Positions 1 through 7,594 of a DNA stretch of 64,000 bases are shown piece by piece. Numbering within the stretch: position 1 is the stretch's first letter; every line of letters begins with the position of its first letter. The position numbers were made by a program, and so were the translations under genes. The notes beneath the pieces were generated by a model, which was not told where the DNA came from, made no database searches, and worked only from the letters and a program-made list of their open reading frames with translations. The stretch is from Aliicoccus persicus (GTDB lineage Bacteria > Bacillota > Bacilli > Staphylococcales > Salinicoccaceae): contig NZ_FOIT01000008.1 of NCBI RefSeq assembly GCF_900110815.1, forward strand, positions 1 to 64,000. Reading direction: 5' to 3'.

Positions 1-157
1 TGTGGACGGGATAAGTGCTGAAAGCATCTAAGCATGAAGCCCCCCTCAAGATGAGATTTCCCAATAGATCCCTCAGAGATGATGAGGTAGATAGGTTCGG
101 CATGTAAGTCTAGCGATAGATGTAGTGGACGAATACTAATGGATCAAATGACTTATT
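1..157 (+). rRNA. 23S rRNA, 3' end (partial)
   Basis: The first ~157 bases match the 3'-terminal part of Firmicute 23S rRNA, including the GACGAATACTAAT block near 129-140. The gene begins before the window. The exact 3' end is estimated by similarity to remembered staphylococcal/Bacillus ends. A spacer of about 100 nt with a small hairpin (GAATGG/CCATTC near 233-248) separates it from 5S. Confidence 0.9.
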
Positions 158-260
158 CAATAAAATAAGATATGATGACACGTTTGTTAAAATGTGTTTT
201 ACGCTTTAATTTCTTTTGTCTTCTATTTAGTTTTGAATGGACATCCATTCAGAGTAATTG

Positions 261-375
261 TCCGGTGACGATTGCGGAGAGGCCACACCTGTTCCCATGC
301 CGAACACAGTCGTTAAGCTCTCCAGCGCCGATGGTAGTTGGATGTACGTCCCGTGAGAGTAGGACGTCGCCGGGC
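261..375 (+). rRNA. 5S rRNA
   Basis: About 115 nt with the hallmark 5S core CCCATGCCGAACACAG at 295-310. The terminal helix is formed by TCCGGTGACG at the start and CGTCGCCGGGC at the end. It lies directly downstream of 23S, the usual order of a bacterial rrn operon. The ends may be off by 1-2 nt. Confidence 0.95.
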
Positions 376-454
376 AAGCTGATTTTATATTTTACTTAAA
401 AAAGTGTTTATTTAAAATTAGATTAATGTATAATAATGATTACAAATAAAAAAT

Positions 455-530
455 GGAGAATTAGCTCAGCTGGGAGAGCATCTGCCTTACAAGCAGAGGG
501 TCGGCGGTTCGATCCCGTCATTCTCCACCA
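455..530 (+). tRNA. tRNA-Val (TAC)
   Basis: 76-nt cloverleaf; acceptor GGAGAAT pairs with ATTCTCC; anticodon loop reads TAC; 3' CCA is encoded. First tRNA of the 21-gene cluster following 5S. A TATAAT hexamer at 429-434, 20 nt upstream, could be an internal promoter, but its -35 is poor. Confidence 0.97.
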
Positions 531-534
531 TTTT

Positions 535-610
<76 letters not shown>

Positions 611-613
611 TTC

Positions 614-686
614 GAGCCATTAGCTCAGTTGGTAGAGCATTTGACTTTTAATCAAAGGGTCAGAGGTTCGAATCCTCTATGGCTCA
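614..686 (+). tRNA. tRNA-Lys (TTT)
   Basis: 73 nt; acceptor GAGCCAT/ATGGCTC, anticodon TTT, discriminator A. CCA is not encoded. Confidence 0.96.
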
Positions 687-694
687 TTTGATAA

Positions 695-776
695 GCGGGT
701 GTGGCGGAATTGGCAGACGCACTAGACTTAGGATCTAGCGCCTTCAGGCGTGGGGGTTCGACTCCCTTCACCCGCA
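695..776 (+). tRNA. tRNA-Leu (TAG)
   Basis: 82-nt class II tRNA with a long variable arm (GCCTTCAGGC) and anticodon TAG. No encoded CCA. Confidence 0.96.
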
Positions 777-805
777 TCAAACTTTTATACTTAGTACAAT
801 CATAC

Positions 806-880
806 GCGGAAGTAGTTCAGTGGTAGAACACCACCTTGCCAAGGTGGGGGTCGCGGGTTCGAATCCCGTCTTCCGCTCCA
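806..880 (+). tRNA. tRNA-Gly (GCC)
   Basis: 75 nt; acceptor GCGGAAG/CTTCCGC, anticodon GCC in the loop between CACCT and AGGTG, CCA encoded. Confidence 0.96.
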
Positions 881-885
881 TGATT

Positions 886-974
886 GCCGGGGTGGCGGAA
901 CTGGCAGACGCACAGGACTTAAAATCCTGCGATAAGTGATTATCGTACCGGTTCGATTCCGGTCCTCGGCACCA
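886..974 (+). tRNA. tRNA-Leu (TAA)
   Basis: 89-nt class II tRNA, long variable arm (GATAAGTGATTATC), anticodon TAA, CCA encoded. Confidence 0.96.
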
Positions 975-990
975 TTTAAAATTGCATTAT

Positions 991-1064
991 GCGCCCGTAG
1001 CTCAATTGGATAGAGCGTTTGACTACGGATCAAAAGGTTAGGGGTTCGACTCCTCTCGGGCGCG
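991..1064 (+). tRNA. tRNA-Arg (ACG)
   Basis: 74 nt; acceptor GCGCCCG/CGGGCGC, anticodon ACG (A34 is normally deaminated to inosine by TadA), discriminator G, CCA not encoded. Confidence 0.96.
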
Positions 1065-1084
1065 CTTGATTTAATAGTCTTTTA

Positions 1085-1158
1085 CGGGAAGTAGCTCAGC
1101 TTGGTAGAGCACTTGGTTTGGGACCAAGGGGTCGCAGGTTCGAATCCTGTCTTCCCGA
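1085..1158 (+). tRNA. tRNA-Pro (TGG)
   Basis: 74 nt; acceptor CGGGAAG/CTTCCCG, anticodon TGG, no encoded CCA. Confidence 0.96.
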
Positions 1159-1175
1159 TTTATAACATAATTAAT

Positions 1176-1251
1176 GGGGGCTTAGCTCAGCTGGGAGAGC
1201 GCTTGCTTTGCACGCAAGAGGTCAGCGGTTCGATCCCGCTAGTCTCCACCA
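1176..1251 (+). tRNA. tRNA-Ala (TGC)
   Basis: 76 nt; acceptor GGGGGCT/AGTCTCC with one G-U pair, anticodon TGC, CCA encoded. Confidence 0.96.
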
Positions 1252-1261
1252 TTTATTTTAG

Positions 1262-1335
1262 GGCGGCGTAGCTCAGCTGGCTAGAGCGTACGGTTCATAC
1301 CCGTGAGGTCGGGGGTTCGATCCCCTCTGCCGCCA
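1262..1335 (+). tRNA. tRNA-Met (CAT), elongator
   Basis: 74 nt with anticodon CAT. The body closely resembles the B. subtilis elongator tRNA-Met as I remember it (stem GTACGGTTCATACCCGTG). Acceptor GGCGGCG is fully paired, unlike the initiator. No encoded CCA. Confidence 0.93.
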
Positions 1336-1340
1336 CTTGA

Positions 1341-1414
1341 GGACCTTTAGCTCAGTTGGTTAGAGCAAACGGCTCATAACCGTTGGGTCGCAGGTTCGAG
1401 TCCTGCAAGGTCCA
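1341..1414 (+). tRNA. tRNA-Ile2 (CAT, lysidine-modified)
   Basis: 74 nt with anticodon CAT. The body (acceptor GGACCTT/AAGGTCC, anticodon stem AACGGCTCATAACCGTT) matches the Firmicute tRNA-Ile2 type, whose C34 is converted to lysidine by TilS so that it reads AUA. Assigned by resemblance, not by a computed model. No encoded CCA. Confidence 0.88.
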
Positions 1415-1446
1415 CTTTGATATGTTATAATCATATATACTATAAT

Positions 1447-1539
1447 GGAGGAATACCCAAGTCCGGCTGAAGGGATCGGTCTTGAAAACCGACAGGGGCT
1501 TAACGGCTCGCGGGGGTTCGAATCCCTCTTCCTCCGCCA
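1447..1539 (+). tRNA. tRNA-Ser (TGA)
   Basis: 93-nt class II tRNA with a long variable arm, anticodon TGA, acceptor GGAGGAA/TTCCTCC, CCA encoded. Confidence 0.96.
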
Positions 1540-1565
1540 TTATTTTTGCAGCACTATATTGTTAT

Positions 1566-1639
<74 letters not shown>

Positions 1640-1647
1640 TATTTGAA

Positions 1648-1723
1648 GGTCCCGTGGTGTAGCGGTTAACATGCCTGCCTGTCACGCAGGAGATCGCGGG
1701 TTCGATTCCCGTCGGGACCGCCA
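1648..1723 (+). tRNA. tRNA-Asp (GTC)
   Basis: 76 nt; acceptor GGTCCCG/CGGGACC, anticodon GTC, CCA encoded. Confidence 0.96.
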
Positions 1724-1747
1724 TTTTTTATAATAGAATACTCGTGT

Positions 1748-1823
1748 GGTTCTGTAGCTCAGTCGGTAGAGCAAAGGATTGAAAATCCTTGTGTCGGCGG
1801 TTCGATTCCGTCCAGAACCACCA
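1748..1823 (+). tRNA. tRNA-Phe (GAA)
   Basis: 76 nt; acceptor GGTTCTG/CAGAACC, anticodon GAA, CCA encoded. Confidence 0.96.
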
Positions 1824-1835
1824 TTTATAATGTGT

Positions 1836-1911
<76 letters not shown>

Positions 1912-1938
1912 TTTTTCATATAAATTATATATATTTAC

Positions 1939-2019
1939 GGAAGGGTAGCGAAGTGGCTAAACGCGGCGGACTGTAAATCCGCTCCTTCGGGTTCGGCAGT
2001 TCGAATCTGCCCCCTTCCA
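1939..2019 (+). tRNA. tRNA-Tyr (GTA)
   Basis: 81-nt class II tRNA with anticodon GTA, acceptor GGAAGGG/CCCTTCC, CCA not encoded. Its GTA anticodon is a queuosine target, relevant to queG at 19849. Confidence 0.96.
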
Positions 2020-2027
2020 TTTTTTTA

Positions 2028-2101
2028 AGGGGTATAGTTCAATGGTAGAATAGAGGTCTCCAAAACCTTTGATGTGGGTTCGATTCCTACTACCCCTGCC
2101 A
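2028..2101 (+). tRNA. tRNA-Trp (CCA)
   Basis: 74 nt; acceptor AGGGGTA/TACCCCT, anticodon CCA, 3' CCA encoded. Confidence 0.96.
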
Positions 2102-2105
2102 TCGT

Positions 2106-2182
2106 GGCGGTTGTGGCGAAGTGGTTAACGCATCGGATTGTGGCTCCGACACTCGTGGGTTCGATTCCCATCAATCGCCCCA
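2106..2182 (+). tRNA. tRNA-His (GTG)
   Basis: 77 nt with anticodon GTG and the His-specific extra G(-1) at 2106, which pairs with discriminator C73 (2179). CCA encoded. Confidence 0.95.
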
Positions 2183-2188
2183 TTTTAT

Positions 2189-2260
2189 TGGGCTATCGCC
2201 AAGCGGTAAGGCAACGGTTTTTGGTACCGTCATTCCTAGGTTCGAATCCTAGTAGCCCAG
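2189..2260 (+). tRNA. tRNA-Gln (TTG)
   Basis: 72 nt; acceptor TGGGCTA/TAGCCCA, anticodon TTG, CCA not encoded. Confidence 0.95.
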
Positions 2261-2269
2261 TTTTTTTAT

Positions 2270-2340
<71 letters not shown>

Positions 2341-2400
2341 CTTAATGATCACTCAGGCTATTATTCTAAGCGTTTAAAATTTATGATGAACATATATATA

Positions 2401-2436
2401 AAAGAGTAACCAAATTTTTGGTTACTCTTTTTTTTA
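2401..2436. terminator. Bidirectional rho-independent terminator
   Basis: 13-bp stem AAGAGTAACCAAA / TTTGGTTACTCTT with a 2-nt minimal loop and T-runs on both sides. It closes the rRNA-tRNA operon and the convergent ABM-domain gene. Confidence 0.9.
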
Positions 2437-2739
2437 TCTACCAATTAGCTTTCCACCAATAACATTTACTGTGGGGAAGTTATCCATCCCTGCGATAATC
2501 GGTTTCGCTTTTTCAATTAAATCTCTAAATACGTCTAACTGTAAAGAAGCCTCATGTGCCGTTTTATCTTCCCAAATTTCTACGATATACACACTGTTCG
2601 GATCATCTTCATTTTCTCCAACTAAGTAGCAATAGCAATTCTCAACGTCATTCATGTGCTCTGAAGCATCGAGCAAGTATCCCTTCAACTCTTCGACTTT
2701 ACCATCAACTGCAGTCAAACTACCATTTACAGCGTACAT
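2434..2739 (-). CDS. Antibiotic biosynthesis monooxygenase (ABM)-domain protein
   Basis: A ~101-residue protein of the dimeric alpha/beta-barrel (ABM/YgiN-like) type: beta-alpha-beta pattern with a central VYIVEIWEDKTAHEAS segment typical of quinol-monooxygenase-like proteins. Relatives act on quinones, heme or small aromatics; none can be assigned from sequence alone. The start chosen is the ATG at 2739, seven bases after the Shine-Dalgarno GAGG. A GTG two codons earlier would overlap that site. It stands alone, converging on the tRNA operon terminator. Confidence 0.75.
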   Translation of the reverse strand: MYAVNGSLTAVDGKVEELKGYLLDASEHMNDVENCYCYLVGENEDDPNSVYIVEIWEDKTAHEASLQLDVFRDLIEKAKPIIAGMDNFPTVNVIGGKLIGR

Positions 2740-3095
2740 TGACACACCTCACTATTGTATTTTTACTTCTTTAATTTAGCAGTTCATTCAAAATTATGCA
2801 ATCTATATTATATGTATGTGTTTTAAGAGATGTGTAAATATGTTATGATTAAACTACTTAAGAACATTCGGGGGGTGTGAATATTATGTCAAATCTAACT
2901 ATAAACATTGTAATTGTAAATATTCACGCCCAGGAGTTTGTTTAAAACGATCTGTTTAAGGTATCCTTAAACCCTTTTTAAATATATATCACTCTTTTTT
3001 GGGGGCGTGTATACTTCGTATGCGTCTTTTTTGGTGCGTGAATATTCTAGTTATATCACTTTTGCCTAGCGTTTTACAAAGAGAGGAATATTATA
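2740..3095 (+). promoter_or_regulatory. Structured leader upstream of the RsgA-like GTPase
   Basis: A 356-bp gap without a convincing gene but full of inverted repeats. A 13-bp stem pairs 2873-2885 with 2919-2931. A hairpin GTTTAAGG/CCTTAAAC (2954-2972) is followed by CCTTTTT. A second hairpin (3007-3025) is followed by TTTTTT. A third copy of GCGTGAATATT (3036-3046) can pair with 2919-2929, competing with the first stem. A possible -10 (TATGATT near 2844) precedes it. I read this as an attenuator- or riboswitch-like leader; the ligand, if any, is unknown. Confidence 0.5.
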
Positions 3096-4106
3096 ATGAA
3101 AAATTTTAATGATTACGGAATAAGTCGTTATGAAGATGAATTCGGTTTAGAAAATGTTGGCCGAATTATAGAGAAAAGACATTATTACTATGACGTATTT
3201 TATAATGGAAGAGTTTTAAGGAATATTGAGAAGGTCCGGAAGTTATATGAAACATCGATTGTCGTTGGTGATTTTGTCTCGCTAGCTAATTATGAAGGTG
3301 TGACATACATCGATGCTTTAAATGAGCGAAAATCTAAAGTGTCAAAGCAATCGAGTCATGCGTCTAAAAGTTTTAATGAAAATCATGATGAACAGTTGCT
3401 TGCTGCGAACGTGGATCAAGTGTTTATATTGATTGCTGCAGATCAGCGTTTTACTTTATCAAAATTTGAACGATATTATGCAGTGTTTAATCAACCGAAT
3501 ATTGATTTACATGTACTGATATCAAAAGCAGATTATGTTGAGAATATGATTACAATTATTGATGAAATTTCATCAGTGTATCCGAATATAATGATTACAC
3601 CAATCAGTATGAATCAAGAAGAGACGATTGAGTCAGTTAAAGCACTTATTGAGAAATATTCGACTTCGATGTTTATCGGTGCTTCCGGTGTTGGAAAATC
3701 AACGCTTGTGAATGCACTGAGCGGTGTCGGTGAATTGACGAATGATGTGAGAAGTGATGGTAAAGGAAAACATACGACGACACATACGAAACTTATACCA
3801 CTTGAAGAAACGAGTTCTTATTTAATTGACACTCCTGGATTTAAAACGATTAGTACAACAGCCGAGATTGGACTTGAGGCTCTGTTTCAACCGATTTATG
3901 ACAAGATGAATGAGTGTAAGTTTAATGATTGTTCACATAAACATGAACCGGGATGTGCAGTGATTGCTGCGGTAGAAAGTGGAGATATATCAGAGGTATT
4001 ATACGAAAGGTATTTGGTTAACGAGAAGAAATTCGAAGGTCAGTTGAAGCATGAAAATAATAAGGAATCGAAGAAAGCGCGTGAGCTCAAGAAAAAGTTA
4101 AGCTAA
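3096..4106 (+). CDS. rsgA: RsgA-family circularly permuted ribosome-assembly GTPase
   Basis: 336 residues with the permuted G-motif order of RsgA/YjeQ/YloQ: a G4-like ISKAD at 142-146, then P-loop GASGVGKS at 195-202, then DTPG at 245-248. A C-terminal zinc site has C274, C279, H281 and C287. RsgA proteins check 30S subunit maturation and use GTP to release. The N-terminal part (about 90 residues, OB-fold region) is longer than in the ~290-residue housekeeping RsgA, so this may be a paralogue. That is an inference from length and from standing alone outside the usual prkC/rpe context. G4 has Ser instead of Asn/Thr. Start ATG follows GAGAGGA. Expression is probably governed by the leader at 2871-3047. 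Confidence 0.85.
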   Translation: MKNFNDYGISRYEDEFGLENVGRIIEKRHYYYDVFYNGRVLRNIEKVRKLYETSIVVGDFVSLANYEGVTYIDALNERKSKVSKQSSHASKSFNENHDEQLLAANVDQVFILIAADQRFTLSKFERYYAVFNQPNIDLHVLISKADYVENMITIIDEISSVYPNIMITPISMNQEETIESVKALIEKYSTSMFIGASGVGKSTLVNALSGVGELTNDVRSDGKGKHTTTHTKLIPLEETSSYLIDTPGFKTISTTAEIGLEALFQPIYDKMNECKFNDCSHKHEPGCAVIAAVESGDISEVLYERYLVNEKKFEGQLKHENNKESKKARELKKKLS

Positions 4107-4113
4107 AAATTAG

Positions 4114-4146
4114 GGTCCGATGATAATATTCATCGGACCGTTTTTT
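4114..4146. terminator. Rho-independent terminator after the RsgA-like gene
   Basis: Stem GGTCCGATGA / TCATCGGACC, loop TAATAT, followed by TTTTTT. It overlaps the last codons of the convergent esterase-like gene and may serve both. Confidence 0.88.
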
Positions 4147-5338
4147 ATTTTTCGATATAATCCATATAGATGAAAGCATCGAAATGATCATTTGGAATGA
4201 ATTCGACTGGCCATTCTTCGTGACCAAAATCATACATGAGTAATTTTTCGTCTGCCCAATCTAGACTATTCAATGGAACAAAGAACTGGTCCTTCTTAAA
4301 TTCACCTAATAAATATTCTACTGACCTTTTATCTTGTTTACGACCATAATCATTACTTTCGTCACCTTGAAAAGCTTCATATTCATTGGAAGCTTCATTA
4401 AAAATTGTAGCAACAATGAGTACATTTAAATCAGATGCCTCAAGAAAGTGACCCAGGCTGTATGTCAATTCGTCTTGTCGAAAGTCATCGACATAATTAA
4501 TTGGAGAGAGTGATTTTGAAGCATGCATATTATGAACATAGACGATAATTTTTTCATCTTCAGCTACCAGCTCTTCTATATTTTCAAGCATCCCTTTACC
4601 GCGACGGGCATAATAATCTTCACTGTCATTCGAAATATCGAGATCCTCAACGAAATCTTCATGCATAGGACCCTCAAGCACATTTACACGTTCTTTTATA
4701 TATGCTTTGCTTTCGGGAGATAACGAGTCAAAGTAATCACTATTAATGATTGTGTTATAGATATCTAATGTTTCATTTGCCAATGCAAAATCCATTGTGT
4801 TTTTAGTTAATAGATCATATGTGAAATTTCTCATTCGATATTCAGCTGTTTTAAAATCTGCTGTATCCCAAAATTGTTCAATATCTTCCGTGATATACAA
4901 TTCTTCGAATGTTGAGTTAGTAGGTTGACCTGAAGGTCGACTCATCCAATTCATGCCTGTGACATGCAGACTTTCGGTCTCTAGGAGCTCAGGTAACATT
5001 GGATTAATTGAAAGTATGTGTGGGTCGATGATATTAGTTAGAACATCTTCAACACTGTGACTATCTTTGTATTGATTAATGAAAGTCCAATAATCTTTTG
5101 ACTGCTCAAAAGCCACTGTGGAGAAATTATGATGTTCGTTTAAGTAGAGTGCGAGCTCTGCATGAAGCGTTGTCATATCACGTGAGTTGTGTGTACTTTC
5201 AGCTAATACAATCACATCATACTCTTCGAAGTAATTGCCAAGTTCTGACCAATCCTTATTTAAATCATAAATATGTTCAGTATCTTCGTTTGAGAATCCA
5301 ACGAGGAATAAAGTGAGCAGTAGTGCGAGACGTTTCAT
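4145..5338 (-). CDS. Erythromycin-esterase-like exported protein
   Basis: 397 residues starting with a short hydrophobic signal (MKRLALLLTLFLVGF) and no lipobox. Motifs recall the erythromycin esterase/EreA-like fold: VIVLAESTHNS (E47, H50), an acidic FEQS (E78), and YVHNMHASK near 268-275 with His-Asn/His pairs. In that fold a His/Glu pair activates water for ester hydrolysis. Real substrates of most family members are unknown, so macrolide resistance should not be assumed. The start is the ATG at 5338, preceded by GGAGGTT; an upstream in-frame extension lacks a ribosome site. Divergent from a membrane protein, with tRNA-Leu between them. Confidence 0.6.
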   Translation of the reverse strand: MKRLALLLTLFLVGFSNEDTEHIYDLNKDWSELGNYFEEYDVIVLAESTHNSRDMTTLHAELALYLNEHHNFSTVAFEQSKDYWTFINQYKDSHSVEDVLTNIIDPHILSINPMLPELLETESLHVTGMNWMSRPSGQPTNSTFEELYITEDIEQFWDTADFKTAEYRMRNFTYDLLTKNTMDFALANETLDIYNTIINSDYFDSLSPESKAYIKERVNVLEGPMHEDFVEDLDISNDSEDYYARRGKGMLENIEELVAEDEKIIVYVHNMHASKSLSPINYVDDFRQDELTYSLGHFLEASDLNVLIVATIFNEASNEYEAFQGDESNDYGRKQDKRSVEYLLGEFKKDQFFVPLNSLDWADEKLLMYDFGHEEWPVEFIPNDHFDAFIYMDYIEK

Positions 5339-5525
5339 AGTAACCTCCGAATAGATTGATGTATTAATAATAACATGATGTAAGGTGTCATTTTGGGGAT
5401 ATTCAAGTTGAAAATCACAGTTTCTTTTATTCGTGTTGTTAGCGGTTCTCAAATCAGCCTTTTCGTAACAGTTATAATCACAAACAAAAACCTCTACCAC
5501 CATTATGATGAGAGGTTTTAATCGA

Positions 5526-5607
5526 TACCGCCGGTCGGGATCGAACCGACACTCCGTTAAGAACTGGATTTTGAGTCCAGCGCGTCTGCCAATTCCGCCA
5601 CGGCGGC
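5526..5607 (-). tRNA. tRNA-Leu (CAA)
   Basis: 82-nt class II tRNA on the minus strand: acceptor GCCGCCG pairs with CGGCGGT (G1-U72 wobble), long variable arm, anticodon CAA, CCA not encoded. Isolated from the main tRNA cluster. Confidence 0.94.
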
Positions 5608-5751
5608 ATAAAAATCGACAAGTATTATTTTAATATAAAATGAAAAGATACGCAATGTTTTTATCGTTAATAATGAATTCAGTCGGTTAAATAGTGTAAA
5701 ATGAATAATAGTTATTTATGATTTACTTGAGCCTTTGAAAGTAGGATGCAG

Positions 5752-6348
5752 ATGGTTGAACAAAAGGTGCCGTGGTTAAAGTACTATAAACTAAAAATTT
5801 TATTAGTACCGATTATTATATTTCTCTTTATAGAGATGACGGATATGCTAAATGGTAAATTTGATGTCAGTTTAACATTGCTCATTGCATTGATTGTGAG
5901 TGCATGTGTTATTCCAATGATGATGATCAAGTGGACCGAGAGATTGATTGTGGAACACTATGATAGTGATGAGAAGAACTTAACAAATCAAGGCTTTACT
6001 TATTTTTTTGGTGGCGCAGTTTTGAGTATTGTGATCGTAATTGCTCTGACATTTTTTTCACGGTGGTTTCCACTTGTCACATTTTTTGAGCTTGCACCAT
6101 CCACTGCACGAAGTATAGGTGTTGTTGTTTTTATCTTCATCGTGATTGTGACGATCATACTGAATTTTTGGCCATTAACTATTTTGATTACAATTATAGG
6201 TGGTCAGCATTTAATCTTTTTATTTAGTGAGAATGGTGAGGCAATCAGCTACACGACAATTGTTATGGGGACACTGCTTGTCCTGTTCGTTGTCGGTATT
6301 ATAATAATGAGTATTTTAATACATAGAGATAAGGATGAACTGGAATAA
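5752..6348 (+). CDS. Unrecognised polytopic membrane protein
   Basis: About 198 residues with roughly five hydrophobic segments: about 14-28, 38-58, 84-104, 119-145 and 168-190. The C-terminus is short and charged (HRDKDELE). I do not recognise a family. Two ATGs lie close together (5746, 5752). The purine-rich AAAGTAGG directly abuts the first, so the second has better spacing and is used here. It is 36 bp upstream of the ATP-grasp gene and may be co-transcribed with it. The cytoplasmic face near 60-80 is charged (HYDSDEK). Confidence 0.6.
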   Translation: MVEQKVPWLKYYKLKILLVPIIIFLFIEMTDMLNGKFDVSLTLLIALIVSACVIPMMMIKWTERLIVEHYDSDEKNLTNQGFTYFFGGAVLSIVIVIALTFFSRWFPLVTFFELAPSTARSIGVVVFIFIVIVTIILNFWPLTILITIIGGQHLIFLFSENGEAISYTTIVMGTLLVLFVVGIIIMSILIHRDKDELE

Positions 6349-6384
6349 ATTTCATTCTTTTAAATTAGAAAGGTCGGATTTTTA

Positions 6385-7593
6385 ATGAATCAAAATAATA
6401 GAAAATTTGTACCGGTAACGATTGGTGCGAATTTAGGTGCGTATAGCCTTGCTCGCGCATTTCATGAGCAATATGGTGTAAACACGGAGCTATTATGTGG
6501 CGTCGTTATTTTCCCTGTTAAAGACTCAAAATTGTTTAATATTACAGTAGATAGAAATTTACATTATGAGCCGAGGGAGAGTTTAAAAAAATACATCGAA
6601 GCAATAGAAAATAAGTATCCGGGCTATGAAAAAATAATAGTCCCTTCTGAAGATTTTTCAGTGAACTATGTCCTTTCAAATATAGATCTGTTTGGTGACG
6701 ATTGGCATATTCCATTCTCTGGTAAAGAACTTGTAGATGAAGTGGCGAATAAGCAAGACTTCTATAATATTTGTGAAACCGTTGGGCTGAAGTATCCAAA
6801 AACATGGACCTTCGGTGCGGATGATGAATTTCCAGCTGATGCCAAAGGTAAACTTGTCATTAAACATTTGGAATCAAGACACTTTGAAGCAGCTGTAAAA
6901 AGTGGTATTAAAAAGATTTATGTGAACGACAATGAAGTTCAAGCCGAAGCGGCGTTGAAGCAAATACGTGAAGATGGATTTTTAGAACGCTTGGTGTTGC
7001 AAGAGTATATCGAATCAGATGATACGGATATTGCTGTTGTGACAAGTTACCGTTCGCCGGTCGATAAGGAAGTGAAACTGGTTTCATTCGGTCGTGTGCT
7101 CGTTGAAGATCGTTCTGAAATGAAAGGTGGAAATCACTTAACAATTTTAACTGAAGAAGTCCCAGTTGAAGTTAAAGAAGGGATTACGCGTCTGTTGGAA
7201 AAGAAGGATTACGTCGGATTTGCGAACTTCGATATCATTTATGATAACAGCAGAGGCGAATGGAACTTTTTAGAACTCAATCCACGTTTAGGATATTCGA
7301 ACTATCAATTAACTGCTCAAGGTTATAATGTTGCAAAAATACTTGTGGATGACTTACTTTATCAGTTAGATATGAGTGACTTTAATGAATCTCATATTGT
7401 GTATACAGTAATCGATAATGGATTGAATAATAAATATATTACCGATGATTATAAAGATACATTTAACAATCTTAAACAATCTCATAATGTGTATAGTCCT
7501 TATGATTATAAAGGAGATTCGAGCTTAAAGCGTAAGCTGGAAATGCTGAAGTATCATCGACGTGCACGCATGGAGATTGTAGAAGGAAGGTAG
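6385..7593 (+). CDS. ATP-grasp carboxylate-amine ligase (candidate D-aspartate ligase)
   Basis: 402 residues of ATP-grasp type. The N-terminal PVTIGANLGAYSLARAFHE pattern resembles the opening of enterococcal D-aspartate ligases as I remember them. KLVIKHLESRH lies around 154-164, and the metal/ATP-binding end reads NFLELNPRLGYSNYQ near 293-307. Such ligases join an amino acid to a carboxylate with ATP. A predicted Asp/Glu racemase starts 1 nt after this stop codon, so the pair could make D-Asp and attach it to the peptidoglycan stem peptide or another acceptor. The family is clear; the substrate is inference. Confidence 0.72.
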   Translation: MNQNNRKFVPVTIGANLGAYSLARAFHEQYGVNTELLCGVVIFPVKDSKLFNITVDRNLHYEPRESLKKYIEAIENKYPGYEKIIVPSEDFSVNYVLSNIDLFGDDWHIPFSGKELVDEVANKQDFYNICETVGLKYPKTWTFGADDEFPADAKGKLVIKHLESRHFEAAVKSGIKKIYVNDNEVQAEAALKQIREDGFLERLVLQEYIESDDTDIAVVTSYRSPVDKEVKLVSFGRVLVEDRSEMKGGNHLTILTEEVPVEVKEGITRLLEKKDYVGFANFDIIYDNSRGEWNFLELNPRLGYSNYQLTAQGYNVAKILVDDLLYQLDMSDFNESHIVYTVIDNGLNNKYITDDYKDTFNNLKQSHNVYSPYDYKGDSSLKRKLEMLKYHRRARMEIVEGR

Positions 7594-7594
7594 C

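Noticed and set aside
429-434. Promoter inside the rRNA-tRNA operon
   Set aside because: Perfect TATAAT but no acceptable -35 at 16-18 bp; could be chance in AT-rich spacer.
800-1540. Open frames across the tRNA cluster
   Set aside because: Artificial translations of tRNA genes.
2886-2945. 19-codon leader peptide in the RsgA-type leader
   Set aside because: Its ribosome site and start lie within the 13-bp stem, composition is unremarkable, and the RNA structure explains the sequence better. Kept only as part of the leader finding.
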